From CAVQSS01 sp963746605 (GTDB lineage: Bacteria; Desulfobacterota; RBG-13-43-22): a stretch of 64,000 nt of DNA. Below are positions 47,489 to 56,098 of the stretch, in pieces (position 1 is the first letter of the stretch; each line of letters begins with the position of its first letter). The translations under genes and the position numbers were made by a program. The notes under the pieces are model-generated. The model was not told where the DNA came from and made no database searches. It saw nothing but the letters and a program-made list of their open reading frames with translations. The stretch lies in the NCBI GenBank assembly GCA_963746605.1, contig CAVVCH010000048.1, forward strand, positions 12,042 to 76,041. The letters run 5' to 3'.

Positions 47489-48706
47489 CTATCTTCTTCG
47501 CCTTAACGGAGTGGGCAGGAGGATATCGACGATATCGTCCACGGTGATGATCCCCAGCATCTGATCTTCCTCATCGACCACCGGCACGGCCATGAGATTG
47601 TATTTGGAAACCATTTCCGCTACTTCTTTCTTGTCCACCTCGGAATGGACTTTTTTGGGATTCGTTTTCATCAACTCTCCCAAGAGCATTTCCGGGGTAG
47701 CCAGGATCAAGTCTTTCAGCGAAAGGACCCCTTCCAGATGATCGTCCTTGTCCAATATATAGAGGTAATAGATCATTTCCACCTCCGGGGCCAGCAGACG
47801 GAGGGACTGCATGGCCTCGGCCACGGTGGCCTCCTTGGGGAACGAAACGTAATCCGTGGTCATCAGGCCCCCGGCGGAATCCTCATCGTGCTCCAAAAGT
47901 TCCTGAACATCACAAGCCTCTTTCTCCTCCATCAAATTCAAGATTTCTTTGGCCTGGCTTTCGGGGAGGTCCCCCAGGACATCGGCGGCCTCATCCGGTT
48001 CCATCACCTCCAAGACATCGGCCGCCACCCCGGGCTCCATCTGCTTGAAGATATTGGCCCGCGTTTCTTCATCCAGTTCATAGAGGGCTTCGCCGGCCTT
48101 CTCTTTTCCTACGGCGTCGATCAGGCTGGAACGTTCCTGCATGGAGACTTCGGAGATGATCTCGGCCAGATCCACGGGATGCATTTGAACCAGGTTCTTA
48201 CGGGTAATGGTCAGGGTCAGATGATCCAGACCCGGTTCCAGGGGCTTGAGATACTGCCAGGGGATGGGGGTCCCTTTTTTGGATTTTTTAAACCCCAGCC
48301 GCCGGACCAGCCCTCCCAGGCCCACGTCAATCGCCAGGAGGCCGAAATCCCCGTTGACCCGGCCCAGTCGAACATCATTGACCCGCACCACCTTGGCCCC
48401 GTTGATATCGACTACCTGCTTGTCCATGATATGCTCGGCGATCAGGATTTCGTGGGTCTGGGGCTCAGAGGAAACCAGGGAATCTTCGGAACCCCGGAAG
48501 GCGATCACCTTCCGGTTTAAGACGGCGATGTCCGTCAGGAGGATATAGAACAGTCCTCGGCGCCCCTTGACATAGAGGCCCTCCACCAGAGGATAGGCCT
48601 CTCCCGGGACCACCCGCAGGTCTTTCACCCGCCCGATTTCGTTTCCCCGCTGATCCAGCACGGGATGATTCAACAGTTCACTTAAAAAAATATCATCGGT
48701 GATCAT
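47489..48706 (-). CDS. Soluble PRC-barrel / MgtE-N / tandem CBS protein
   Basis: This is a 405-residue cytosolic protein. Two PRC-barrel-like repeats (about 1-75 and 85-170) precede an MgtE N-terminal helical domain (about 185-285; MEPDEAADVLGDLP, DSAGGLMTTDYVSF). Two CBS domains follow (about 290-400; LEGVLSLKDLI, MLGIITVDDIVDIL). In MgtE these parts gate a Mg2+ channel, but the membrane domain is missing. The adjoining NRAMP-type transporter is the natural partner. Confidence 0.85.
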   Translation of the reverse strand: MITDDIFLSELLNHPVLDQRGNEIGRVKDLRVVPGEAYPLVEGLYVKGRRGLFYILLTDIAVLNRKVIAFRGSEDSLVSSEPQTHEILIAEHIMDKQVVDINGAKVVRVNDVRLGRVNGDFGLLAIDVGLGGLVRRLGFKKSKKGTPIPWQYLKPLEPGLDHLTLTITRKNLVQMHPVDLAEIISEVSMQERSSLIDAVGKEKAGEALYELDEETRANIFKQMEPGVAADVLEVMEPDEAADVLGDLPESQAKEILNLMEEKEACDVQELLEHDEDSAGGLMTTDYVSFPKEATVAEAMQSLRLLAPEVEMIYYLYILDKDDHLEGVLSLKDLILATPEMLLGELMKTNPKKVHSEVDKKEVAEMVSKYNLMAVPVVDEEDQMLGIITVDDIVDILLPTPLRRRR

Positions 48707-48726
48707 AAAAATTCCTGCCCATTTTC

Positions 48727-49197
48727 CTAAAAGCGAAGGGTGGCCTTCAGGCGTTTGGGATTCAAGAGCAGGTCCAGGCCATCTTGAGCGCTGCGGACCA
48801 TTATGTTCGCCGCCACGATCGCCTCCACCGCGCAGCCTTCATCCTCGGCGACGGCGATGCCTACCCGGGCTGCGGCGAGCATCTTCCGGTCGTTGTTGCC
48901 GTTGCCCAGGGCTACGACCTTATCCTGTCCCAATTCTTTCACATAGGCCTCTTTTTGAAGGTCATGGTCGGATCCGGTCAGAATAGTAATGGTGCCGTTT
49001 ACCTTTTCCAGGGCTTCCCTGGCTTTGCCAAAGGTATCCGCCGTGAGGATTCGGACCTGCATAAATTCACTGATCCGATTTAAGCGATCCCTCACACCCG
49101 GAAGAAGCTCCCCATCCACCGACAGGGTCCCGGTAAAATCGGAGACCAGATACTCCACTTTCACTTCTCCAAAACCCGGAATATCGACTGAGTACAT
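48727..49197 (-). CDS. HAD-family phosphatase, P-type-ATPase-like soluble domain
   Basis: This 156-residue single-domain HAD protein of the COG4087 type has SDFTGTLSVDG (nucleophile Asp near residue 20), ILTADT and GNGNNDRKML (metal-binding Asp), resembling the P domain of cation ATPases without the membrane part. It precedes the MgtE-N/CBS and NRAMP genes by 20 bases in the same direction, so all three may form one operon. GGAG lies 6 bases before the ATG. The substrate is unknown. Confidence 0.8.
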   Translation of the reverse strand: MYSVDIPGFGEVKVEYLVSDFTGTLSVDGELLPGVRDRLNRISEFMQVRILTADTFGKAREALEKVNGTITILTGSDHDLQKEAYVKELGQDKVVALGNGNNDRKMLAAARVGIAVAEDEGCAVEAIVAANIMVRSAQDGLDLLLNPKRLKATLRF

Positions 49198-49439
49198 AGT
49201 TTCTCCAGGGAATAGGTTTAATAAAATAGAATAACTCGATAAGAGGTTAATGACAACTCCATTTTTTCATACAAAACCTACAGGCCCGCGGCGAGGATCC
49301 ACGAAGCCTGAAGATGGCGGATCCTCCCCCCTCAGTTCCCTCATGCGGCGGTGACGGGAAAGTACAGAACACGGATCGTTTCTTAAGGCTAACTTCTTAG
49401 GATCTGTAAACAAATAACCTTGACAAAGCGGCCCTACAA

Positions 49440-49506
49440 CCGTTCGCCCTGAGCTTGTCGAAGGGTGAACGATACGGCAATGCTTCGACAGGCTCAGCAT
49501 GAACGG
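49440..49506. repeat. Palindromic repeat (REP/MITE-like)
   Basis: Left arm CGTTCGCCCTGAGCTTGTCG and right arm CTTCGACAGGCTCAGCATG form an imperfect inverted repeat of about 26 bases per arm. This GAGCTTGTCGAAG / CTTCGACAGGCTCAG type is a known dispersed palindrome in many bacterial genomes. It sits inside the MFS remnant. Confidence 0.75.
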
Positions 49507-49549
49507 AGATATCAGCGGTATTGTACAGCTTATTTCTTGACGGGTTCTT

Positions 49550-49818
49550 AGTAGTCCCACAGAGGATAAAAAGCGTCCAGGTATGGGAAGGTCGGCCGGC
49601 CTGGGAAAAACCAAGATAGATGGCTCCAAAGAGAATAAACCCCAAAAGAATGATCGGCTTGGATCCAATGCGGTCGGATAAGAGCCCCGCCGGCAAGGCC
49701 CCCAGACCATAAAAAAACTGACGATCCCGGCAAAAAAAATATTTCTCGGGAGCCCCGCTATTTTTTTCGAATCATCTTGCTTCAAGGCGACCTCTCTGAC
49801 TATAATATTCACAATCAT
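49550..49818 (-). pseudogene. MFS transporter remnant
   Basis: The reverse strand encodes IAGLPRNIFFAGIVSFF, then one base out of frame GALPAGLLSDRIGSKPIILLG and GFILFGAIYLGFSQ. This covers the helix 2-3 region of an MFS transporter with its DRxG motif. It lacks the rest of the protein, has a frame break in a T-run near 49713, and is followed by a palindromic repeat. The remaining gap between 49200 and 49934 holds no other gene, only the enolase promoter. Confidence 0.65.
49777..49806 (+). promoter_or_regulatory. Sigma-70 promoter of eno
   Basis: TTGCTT and a perfect TATAAT are 18 bases apart, about 130 bases upstream of the enolase start. They overlap the 5' end of the MFS remnant. Confidence 0.6.
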
Positions 49819-49934
49819 ATTTTAACTTCTTACAGAACCTCCAACAATAGTAAAAAGGTCAGGCGGAACAAGAAGCTCTCAACGTATGGTAGAGGTCGTT
49901 TATTTCATTTCATAAGAATCCGGGAGGAACAAAC

Positions 49935-51218
49935 ATGTCAACAGCTATTGAAAGAATCTGGGGTCGGGAAATTTTGGATTCTCGAGGCAATCCGACGGTC
50001 GAGGTGGAAGTCTGGCTGGAATGCGGGGCCTTCGGCCGGGCCGCCGTGCCCTCCGGGGCTTCCACCGGGGTCCACGAAGCCCTGGAAATGCGGGATGGGG
50101 ACCCCGCCCGCTATGGCGGGAAAGGAGTGCTTCAGGCGGTTCAGCATGTCAACGCCGAATTGGCCGATGCCCTCCTCGGTTTTGACGCCCTGGATCAGGC
50201 CGGTCTGGATCAGCGGATGATCGCCCTGGACGGCACACCCAACAAAAACCGCTTCGGGGCCAACGCCCTCCTGGGGATCAGCCTGGCCGCGGCCCGGGCT
50301 GCCGCTGAAGCGGTGGGGCTGCCCCTTTACCGCTACCTGGGAGGGATTTCGGCCAACCTGCTTCCGGTGCCCATGCTCAATATCTTAAACGGCGGGGTCC
50401 ATGCCAACTGGCAGGGGACCGACCTGCAGGAGTTCATGATCGCCCCGGTGGGGGCCGCCAATTTCCGCGAGGCCCTGCGCTGGGGAAGTGAAACCTACCA
50501 GTCCCTGAAGAGCGTACTTAAAAAGAAAGGGTTTACTACCGGCGTGGGCGATGAGGGCGGCTTTGCCCCGGCTCTGAAGACCAATGCCCAGGCCGTGGAG
50601 TTGATCCTGGAGGCGATCGAGAAAGCGGGCTATCAACCCGGCCGGGATATTTGTATTGCCCTGGACCCGGCCTCCAGCGGCTTTTTTGAAGACGGTCTCT
50701 ATAACCTCCGGACCGAGGGCCGAAAAATCTCTTCCGAGCAGATGGTGGCGCTCTATGCCGACTGGGTGAAAAAATACCCCATTATCGTCATCGAAGACGG
50801 CCTGGCGGAAGACGATTGGGAGGGCTGGAAGCTTCTGAATAAGACCCTGGGAGACCGGGTGGAACTGGTGGGGGATGACCTCTTTGTGACCAATGTCCAA
50901 CGCATTGCCCGCGGCATCGAGGAGAACGCGGCCAACGGCGTGCTGATTAAGCTCAACCAGATCGGCACCCTGAGCGAAACCATCGCCGCCATTACCATGG
51001 CCCACAAGGCCGGCTGGGGGGCCATGGTTTCCCACCGCAGCGGCGAAACGGTGGACAGCTTCATTGCCGATCTTACCGTGGCCCTGGGTACCGGCCACCT
51101 CAAGACCGGGGCCCCGGCCCGGGGAGAACGGGTGGAAAAGTATAACCAGCTAATGCGCATCGAGGAGGAGTTAGGGGACCGGGCGGTCTATGCCGGGCGA
51201 AAGGGATTTGTCCGCTAA
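49935..51218 (+). CDS. eno: Enolase
   Basis: This 427-residue enzyme interconverts 2-phosphoglycerate and phosphoenolpyruvate. It shows REILDSRGNPTVEVEV, SGASTGVHEALEMRDGD, GDEGGFAP, the metal ligands in IEDGLAEDDWEG and GDDLFVTN, and the catalytic LIKLNQIGTLSET and SHRSGET motifs. Length is normal. GGAGG lies 8 bases before the ATG. A thioesterase gene follows after 15 bases. Confidence 0.97.
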   Translation: MSTAIERIWGREILDSRGNPTVEVEVWLECGAFGRAAVPSGASTGVHEALEMRDGDPARYGGKGVLQAVQHVNAELADALLGFDALDQAGLDQRMIALDGTPNKNRFGANALLGISLAAARAAAEAVGLPLYRYLGGISANLLPVPMLNILNGGVHANWQGTDLQEFMIAPVGAANFREALRWGSETYQSLKSVLKKKGFTTGVGDEGGFAPALKTNAQAVELILEAIEKAGYQPGRDICIALDPASSGFFEDGLYNLRTEGRKISSEQMVALYADWVKKYPIIVIEDGLAEDDWEGWKLLNKTLGDRVELVGDDLFVTNVQRIARGIEENAANGVLIKLNQIGTLSETIAAITMAHKAGWGAMVSHRSGETVDSFIADLTVALGTGHLKTGAPARGERVEKYNQLMRIEEELGDRAVYAGRKGFVR

Positions 51219-51233
51219 AGAGGATTCCCCGGC

Positions 51234-51647
51234 ATGGATGATTTGTTTCGATTCGGTGAACAGGCGCTGGCTTCCCAACCTTTTAGCCGGCTGATCGGAG
51301 CGGAATTGCTGTCGTTTACCCCGGGGCGGGTGGAACTGAAGGTGCCGATCACGGACCAACTGAAACAGCAACATGGATTTGTCCATGGGGGCGTTATCAG
51401 TTATGCCGCCGATAACGCCCTCACCTTTGCCGGCGGGAGTGTGCTCGGGCCGGCGGTAGTCACCTCCGAGTACAAAATCAATTATCTGCGGCCGGCCGTG
51501 GGAAGTGCTTTAATAGCCAGAGCCTCGGTAGTCTTTTCCGGCAGGAGGCAAGCGGTCTGCCGTGGCGAGATTTTCGTGATAAAAGGCGATCAGGAACACC
51601 TCTGCGCGGTCGCCCAGGGGACTATCCATAAAATGGAGAAGGAATAG
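51234..51647 (+). CDS. PaaI-type hotdog thioesterase
   Basis: This 137-residue hotdog-fold protein has KQQHGFVHGGVISYAADNAL, matching the PaaI-family HGG...D/E catalytic pattern, and SEYKINYLRPA in the second half. It should hydrolyse an acyl-CoA of unknown identity. It is probably co-transcribed with enolase. The ribosome site is AGAGGA. Confidence 0.85.
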   Translation: MDDLFRFGEQALASQPFSRLIGAELLSFTPGRVELKVPITDQLKQQHGFVHGGVISYAADNALTFAGGSVLGPAVVTSEYKINYLRPAVGSALIARASVVFSGRRQAVCRGEIFVIKGDQEHLCAVAQGTIHKMEKE

Positions 51648-51789
51648 TTTTTTATCCTTCCGGGAGATGGAGACCGGGTCTAGGCTGCGGCGGGATCATG
51701 ATAGATCCCGGGCCCTGCCCGCGCCCATCGGATCGATCGGACCGAAGGATTGATAAACCGAGGAAAGATGGGGATCCTGGAGATCTGAT

Positions 51790-52233
51790 ATGCAGGAAGA
51801 GAAGTGCGTCTTTTGTGATATTGTGGCCGGGCGTGCTCCGGCCCATGTCGTGCATGAAGATGACCTTTCCCTCTGCCTCCTGGACATCCATCCCTACACC
51901 AAAGGGCATTGCCTGGTTATCTCCAAACGGCACGTCCCCTGGTGGCATGAGTTATCCGAAGAGGAAAATACCAGCCTCTTCAAAGTAGCCCGGGTCGTCG
52001 CCAACCGGATGATGAAAAAGTTGGAACCGGATTTCGTCTGCCTCTACGCCCGGGGCCGACGGATCCCCCATACCCATCTCTTTCTGGTCCCGACCTACAG
52101 CGGCGATGTGTTGGACCGCTTCTTCAATGCCCTGGAGCACTTTCAGGAATCTCCCCAATCGTTGGCCCGACTCAAGGAACCCGAGGCCCTGAAAGAAGCC
52201 GCGGAGTGGCTTAAGATGGAAGCAGAAGGCTGA
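51790..52233 (+). CDS. HIT-family nucleotide hydrolase/transferase
   Basis: This is a 147-residue HIT-domain protein. The N-terminal CVFCDIVAGRAPAHVVHEDD is typical, and the histidine triad reads PHTHLFLVP, so the third His is Phe; the catalytic central His remains. Substrates are likely nucleoside phosphates. It has its own GGAG site and lies 142 bases after the thioesterase gene; that gap holds a GGGATC/GATCCC dyad but no gene. Confidence 0.82.
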   Translation: MQEEKCVFCDIVAGRAPAHVVHEDDLSLCLLDIHPYTKGHCLVISKRHVPWWHELSEEENTSLFKVARVVANRMMKKLEPDFVCLYARGRRIPHTHLFLVPTYSGDVLDRFFNALEHFQESPQSLARLKEPEALKEAAEWLKMEAEG

Positions 52234-52307
52234 CCGATAGAGGCCACAACCATTCCCTTAAGATAGGTAGCATTCGGCGCGCTCTGGTTTTTGTTGCCCC
52301 GCCCCCA

Positions 52308-53285
52308 TTAAAAGAAATATTGAGAAATGTAACGCAAAGCCAGGAAGGTTATGATGAGGCCCAGCATGAGCTTTATGAATTTTTGGGGGACAAATTTCTG
52401 GGCCCGGGCGCCAAAGTACATCCCCACAAAACCGCCGGCACCGAAGAGAAAGCCTAAGAACCAATCCGGGGAGGTAGCCAGGCCGGGCTGGGCCGGCATG
52501 ACGCTGTAAAAAAAGACTCCGGCAATGGAGGTGATGAAGGTCCCTAACAAGGCCGCTCCGGCCACGGTATAAACCGGCAGGCGAAAGACGGCGACGCAAA
52601 AAGGGGCAATGATCGCGCCACCGCCGATGCCATAGGTCCCACCGATAATGCCCGACCACGAAGGCCAGTACAAACATGGCCACGGTGCTGAAAGGAAAAC
52701 CGTTCTCCCCAAAATTCGTATTCTACTCGGGTCAAGGAAAAATGAATGGTCTTGACCACGGCCTCGGCCGGCAAATCGGAAGCCATTCGAGCCATTCGGC
52801 CTTCCTTGAGTTGCCTGGCTCGTTGATTGAATTTTTCTTCCAGGGCCTTCATCTCCTTCTTGCCCTTTTGAGAACGACTCGACATTTCGTAAAGAAGGCG
52901 TATCCCAGATATAGAGTAAGACGCAGCCGACAAATAATTTAAAAGCCTTGGGATCGGGCAGGTAGAGGACCCGCAGATAATAACCGATAAACACTCCGGG
53001 CAAGGTCCCGACAATGACCACCCAGGTCAGCGGCCAGGCCATCCGCCCTTCTTTCAGGTAACGATAGACGCCGCTGGGGATCGCGACGATATTATAAACA
53101 AAATTCGTGGCGCTGACCGAAGGACTGGTGAAGTTTAGAAAACTTACCTGAAAAGGAAGGAGCAGAAAAGCCCCGGAAACACCGCCCATCGAGGTAAAAA
53201 AAGATACGACAAAAGCCACCACGGGAGGGATAAAAAAATACGTTTTTACCCCGGACACCGGAAACAGCCAGTATAAACTTTCCAT
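52308..53285 (-). CDS. TauE/SafE permease with internally scrambled frame
   Basis: This would be an anion permease of the sulfite/sulfonate exporter family. The reading frame appears open for 325 residues, but the middle (about residues 126-213) is nonsense. Three single extra bases, at 52907, 52690 and 52650, together restore the frame. Repair gives about 324 residues, with a cytosolic loop containing GKKEMKALEEKFNQRA and helices FVLAFVVG and IIGGTYGIGGGAIIAPF. It is divergent from the TunR-like regulator, so it may be regulated by it; tungstate, molybdate or sulfur oxyanion transport is possible. Confidence 0.78.
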   Translation of the reverse strand: MESLYWLFPVSGVKTYFFIPPVVAFVVSFFTSMGGVSGAFLLLPFQVSFLNFTSPSVSATNFVYNIVAIPSGVYRYLKEGRMAWPLTWVVIVGTLPGVFIGYYLRVLYLPDPKAFKLFVGCVLLYIWDTPSLRNVESFSKGQEGDEGPGRKIQSTSQATQGRPNGSNGFRFAGRGRGQDHSFFLDPSRIRILGRTVFLSAPWPCLYWPSWSGIIGGTYGIGGGAIIAPFCVAVFRLPVYTVAGAALLGTFITSIAGVFFYSVMPAQPGLATSPDWFLGFLFGAGGFVGMYFGARAQKFVPQKFIKLMLGLIITFLALRYISQYFF

Positions 53286-53366
53286 TGCGTTCCTCCTATT
53301 TTTTCATCCGAGGAAAATGAAAGCCAACCTTTATTTTCTAATGAAATCCGGGCCTGACAGAGCTAT

Positions 53367-53388
53367 CACGAAAATAATAAAATTCGTG
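53367..53388. promoter_or_regulatory. Candidate operator CACGAA-N10-TTCGTG
   Basis: A perfect 6-bp inverted repeat with an AT-rich centre lies in the 231-base divergent region between the permease and the TunR-like gene. It is a candidate regulator site; I cannot compare it with the published TunR motif. Confidence 0.4.
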
Positions 53389-53516
53389 TCATGTTATAAA
53401 TGATCACCAATCCATGTCAAGAGTTTTTTAGGGCTTGCGGAAATTGCCGGATATTTTAAAATGCAGTAAAAAGGCAATCCTCTCCAAGGGGTTTTGTCCC
53501 AGATTCTTGAGGGAAC

Positions 53517-54632
53517 ATGGATAGCAAAAAGAAAGAGAAAAACAAGAAGGGGCGACCCCATCGCCCCTCGCCGATGCCGGAACGGGCAGGTCACGGCCGC
53601 AGCGTTTCCATAACCAATACGATCCAGTGCCTGGACTCGGGGCAGCTCAGCCGGTTGGAGAAATCTTTTCGCGACTGGGCGGATAACCCATCGCGGTCGG
53701 ACCTGCAATGGGCCCGCAAGCGAATTTTGCTTATCTTTTTGTTGATTCGTTATACGGGCGCCAAACTGAACGAGGCGTTGACCATAAACCCCCTCAGGGA
53801 CATCGATTTCCAGAGGCACTTGATTGTGTTCGGAAAACCAGGTGCTCCCCCGGATCGACCTCCACGAGAAATCCAATTATCGGGGGCTCTTTCTTCCGAG
53901 ATCCGATCATTGCTGGATGATCCTGTTTTCAAGAAGTCCCCGGAAAAAGTCTTTAAGGTGGACCCCGGCCATGTCCGACGCAAATTTTATGAACGGGCGG
54001 CGGCTTGCGGTTTTCCAAAAAGGCTGGGGGCTCCGGACGTGATTCGGAAATCGCGCGCCGTAGAGCTGATGCAGAACAATATGCCACTGCCGGTTGTTCA
54101 AAAAATTATGGGACATTCAACGCCCAATTTAACTTCCTCGTTGGTTTCTTTTTCGGAACAGGATATCCAACAGATGACCCGATTTTTTTTCGAAAGGGAG
54201 TCCTTTCGAAAGACAAGTGCGCGTAACGCTTTTTTCGGCAAAATCAGGACTATCCAAAAGGGGGACATCCAGGCGAAAGTGGAGATGGTTACCATCGGGG
54301 GCGGTCTGGTTACTACGGTGATTACCAATGAAAGTTTGGCCAGACTCGGTTTCAAAAAAGGAACGCTGCTCACGGCCGAAGTTAAAGCGCCTCAGGTGAT
54401 TTTAGAAAAAACAGATAAGGAACCTCAATGTACGGCAGAAAACAGGTTTCAGGGAAACATCGCCCGAATCAACAGAGGCAGGATCACCACGGAGTACGTA
54501 GTCCGTATTGCGGATGGAACGGCGTTATGTTCGCTGGTGAGCAGCGAAATCAGTCAACGTCTTGATCTCAAGGAAAACGATCCGGTCTGGGTCATATTCA
54601 ATAGTTTTTCCGTGGTATTGCATACGGATTAG
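53517..54632 (+). CDS. TunR-family tungstate/molybdate regulator: inactive integrase fold plus two TOBE domains
   Basis: The 371-residue protein joins a tyrosine-recombinase-like domain (about 30-225) to two Mop/TOBE repeats (about 236-370; GDIQAKVEMVTIGGG and QGNIARINRGRITTEYVVRI). The recombinase residues are lost: TGAKLNEAL lacks the first Arg, and MGHSTPNLTSSLVSF lacks the Tyr nucleophile. It should therefore bind DNA but not cut it. This matches TunR, which controls tungstate/molybdate uptake genes in sulfate reducers. Its targets here are unknown; the divergent permease is a candidate. Confidence 0.88.
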   Translation: MDSKKKEKNKKGRPHRPSPMPERAGHGRSVSITNTIQCLDSGQLSRLEKSFRDWADNPSRSDLQWARKRILLIFLLIRYTGAKLNEALTINPLRDIDFQRHLIVFGKPGAPPDRPPREIQLSGALSSEIRSLLDDPVFKKSPEKVFKVDPGHVRRKFYERAAACGFPKRLGAPDVIRKSRAVELMQNNMPLPVVQKIMGHSTPNLTSSLVSFSEQDIQQMTRFFFERESFRKTSARNAFFGKIRTIQKGDIQAKVEMVTIGGGLVTTVITNESLARLGFKKGTLLTAEVKAPQVILEKTDKEPQCTAENRFQGNIARINRGRITTEYVVRIADGTALCSLVSSEISQRLDLKENDPVWVIFNSFSVVLHTD

Positions 54633-54720
54633 TTCAGACCAACGTTCCAAAATATCTACAATACCTCATCAATGGAACAGGATTGAAAAAGCAGATCCCG
54701 GATTGCTTCCTTTTAAGATT

Positions 54721-56037
54721 CTAAAAAAAATAGCGAACTCGAAATTCAATCCGGTAATCATTTTGCTTTTCCCCGAATTCACTCAGCCGTGCCCCGGATA
54801 AGAAGGTCCCTTTCAGTCTCAGTTCCAGGTTGGTCAGGCCGGTGTACACGAGTTCCGGCGAAACGGAAAAGCTTTGATCGTCCAGGTTGTATATCCCGGT
54901 CAGGGCCGGGGTGAAATAAAGGATGTCCCAGGGTTCCTTCTGGCTGAGACGCAGATAGAGGTAATCCTGCATGGGAGTAAACCGGCCGTAGAGCCCTTGC
55001 GAGAAATTGGCCGCTCTTTGGATGGGCCCGTCGTTTCCGGTCCGGCTATAGAGATCATAGGAAGCGTGGACGAAGGAAAAATAAGCCTCTGTTTCCTTTA
55101 CGGAGTACCCGGCCTCATTCCGGTAATATTCAAATATAATAGTGGTGTCCTGTGAGGTCAGATAGCGAAGTCCCAACAAATAGCTCTGTTTGTCCCCCTC
55201 CGATTGGGATGCTCTCCCGTTGATGTCCACGGCCGTTTTGGGGACATTACTCAGCCAGGCCCATTCCCCGTGTACCTCCAGATTCGTAGTAATATTTCGG
55301 GAAAAATCAAAGCCCCAGCGGGGGGTTTTACTCCCGCCACTTTGAAAAACAAGATCGATATCCGTATCGTATAAAAGGAAATAAAGCTTCCCGCCGAAAT
55401 TCAAATAATACCGGTCGCCGAAATCTTCGTTTACCTGGTCCACCACCGGCAGGAAAACCGGGGTCAGGGAAATAGTTTTAAGCGGGCCGGCAAAGCTCCG
55501 GGTATAATCGGCTGTAACTACTGAGAAGCCCTCCAGAGCGAGGTCCGGGTCGTCCGGATTCTTGGCCCGGTCGAAGAAGGCCACCGGGTTCCAGGCATAG
55601 CCCTTTCCCCACTTCATTGTTTTTTTCCCGGCCTCCAGGACCAGAGCGGAAGAAGGCTTTACCGACAGAAATCCTTCGTACAGGGTCGTTTTTTCCGTCC
55701 AGCCCTGATAACTGTTTAAGACGTCGGTGTTGACCCGGGCAAAAAGCCTGGAGATCCCCTTCTCCAGGCTGCCCTCCAATTGCAGTTTTCCGTTGGCTTC
55801 ACCCAGAGGATTCCCCACATTCTGATTATAGTATTTAACCTGGTACAGGGCGGCATTCCTATCCAGGCCGTTCAGAGCCGGCCGGAATTCGAGGTACCCC
55901 CCCAGGTGATAGGGCTTCTTATCGATCTCGGACAGTTCGAGTTTATAGTCCTCAGCAAAGGCCGACGTCCAAGGGATGGAGAAAAGTACCCACCATATGA
56001 TCACGATCCTGGATAGTTCCGTTCGGCGAAAAACCAT
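54721..56037 (-). CDS. Outer-membrane beta-barrel protein
   Basis: The 438-residue protein has a signal peptide ending in SAFAED (about residues 1-28) and an amphipathic strand pattern. Motifs such as LEAGKKTMKWGKGYAWNP in the first half look like alginate-porin or DUF1302-type barrels. The last residue is Phe (RYFF), as expected for barrel insertion. I take the ATG at 56037 because the longer start has no signal peptide. It is the last gene of the run after a LolA-like protein and ABC permeases, so it may be the outer-membrane partner. Confidence 0.72.
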   Translation of the reverse strand: MVFRRTELSRIVIIWWVLFSIPWTSAFAEDYKLELSEIDKKPYHLGGYLEFRPALNGLDRNAALYQVKYYNQNVGNPLGEANGKLQLEGSLEKGISRLFARVNTDVLNSYQGWTEKTTLYEGFLSVKPSSALVLEAGKKTMKWGKGYAWNPVAFFDRAKNPDDPDLALEGFSVVTADYTRSFAGPLKTISLTPVFLPVVDQVNEDFGDRYYLNFGGKLYFLLYDTDIDLVFQSGGSKTPRWGFDFSRNITTNLEVHGEWAWLSNVPKTAVDINGRASQSEGDKQSYLLGLRYLTSQDTTIIFEYYRNEAGYSVKETEAYFSFVHASYDLYSRTGNDGPIQRAANFSQGLYGRFTPMQDYLYLRLSQKEPWDILYFTPALTGIYNLDDQSFSVSPELVYTGLTNLELRLKGTFLSGARLSEFGEKQNDYRIEFRVRYFF

Positions 56038-56098
56038 CAATCCGATTTCCGGCTTCCGGTATTGTTTTTTAGGGCCATCCCGGTTCAAGATCAATCCG

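Noticed and set aside
51648..51789. Gene or RNA in the gap between thioesterase and HIT genes
   Set aside because: Only a short GGGATC/GATCCC dyad is seen; no start site or conserved structure.
53517..54632. Active phage integrase marking a mobile element
   Set aside because: Catalytic Arg and Tyr are missing, TOBE domains are fused, and no attachment repeats or phage genes are near.
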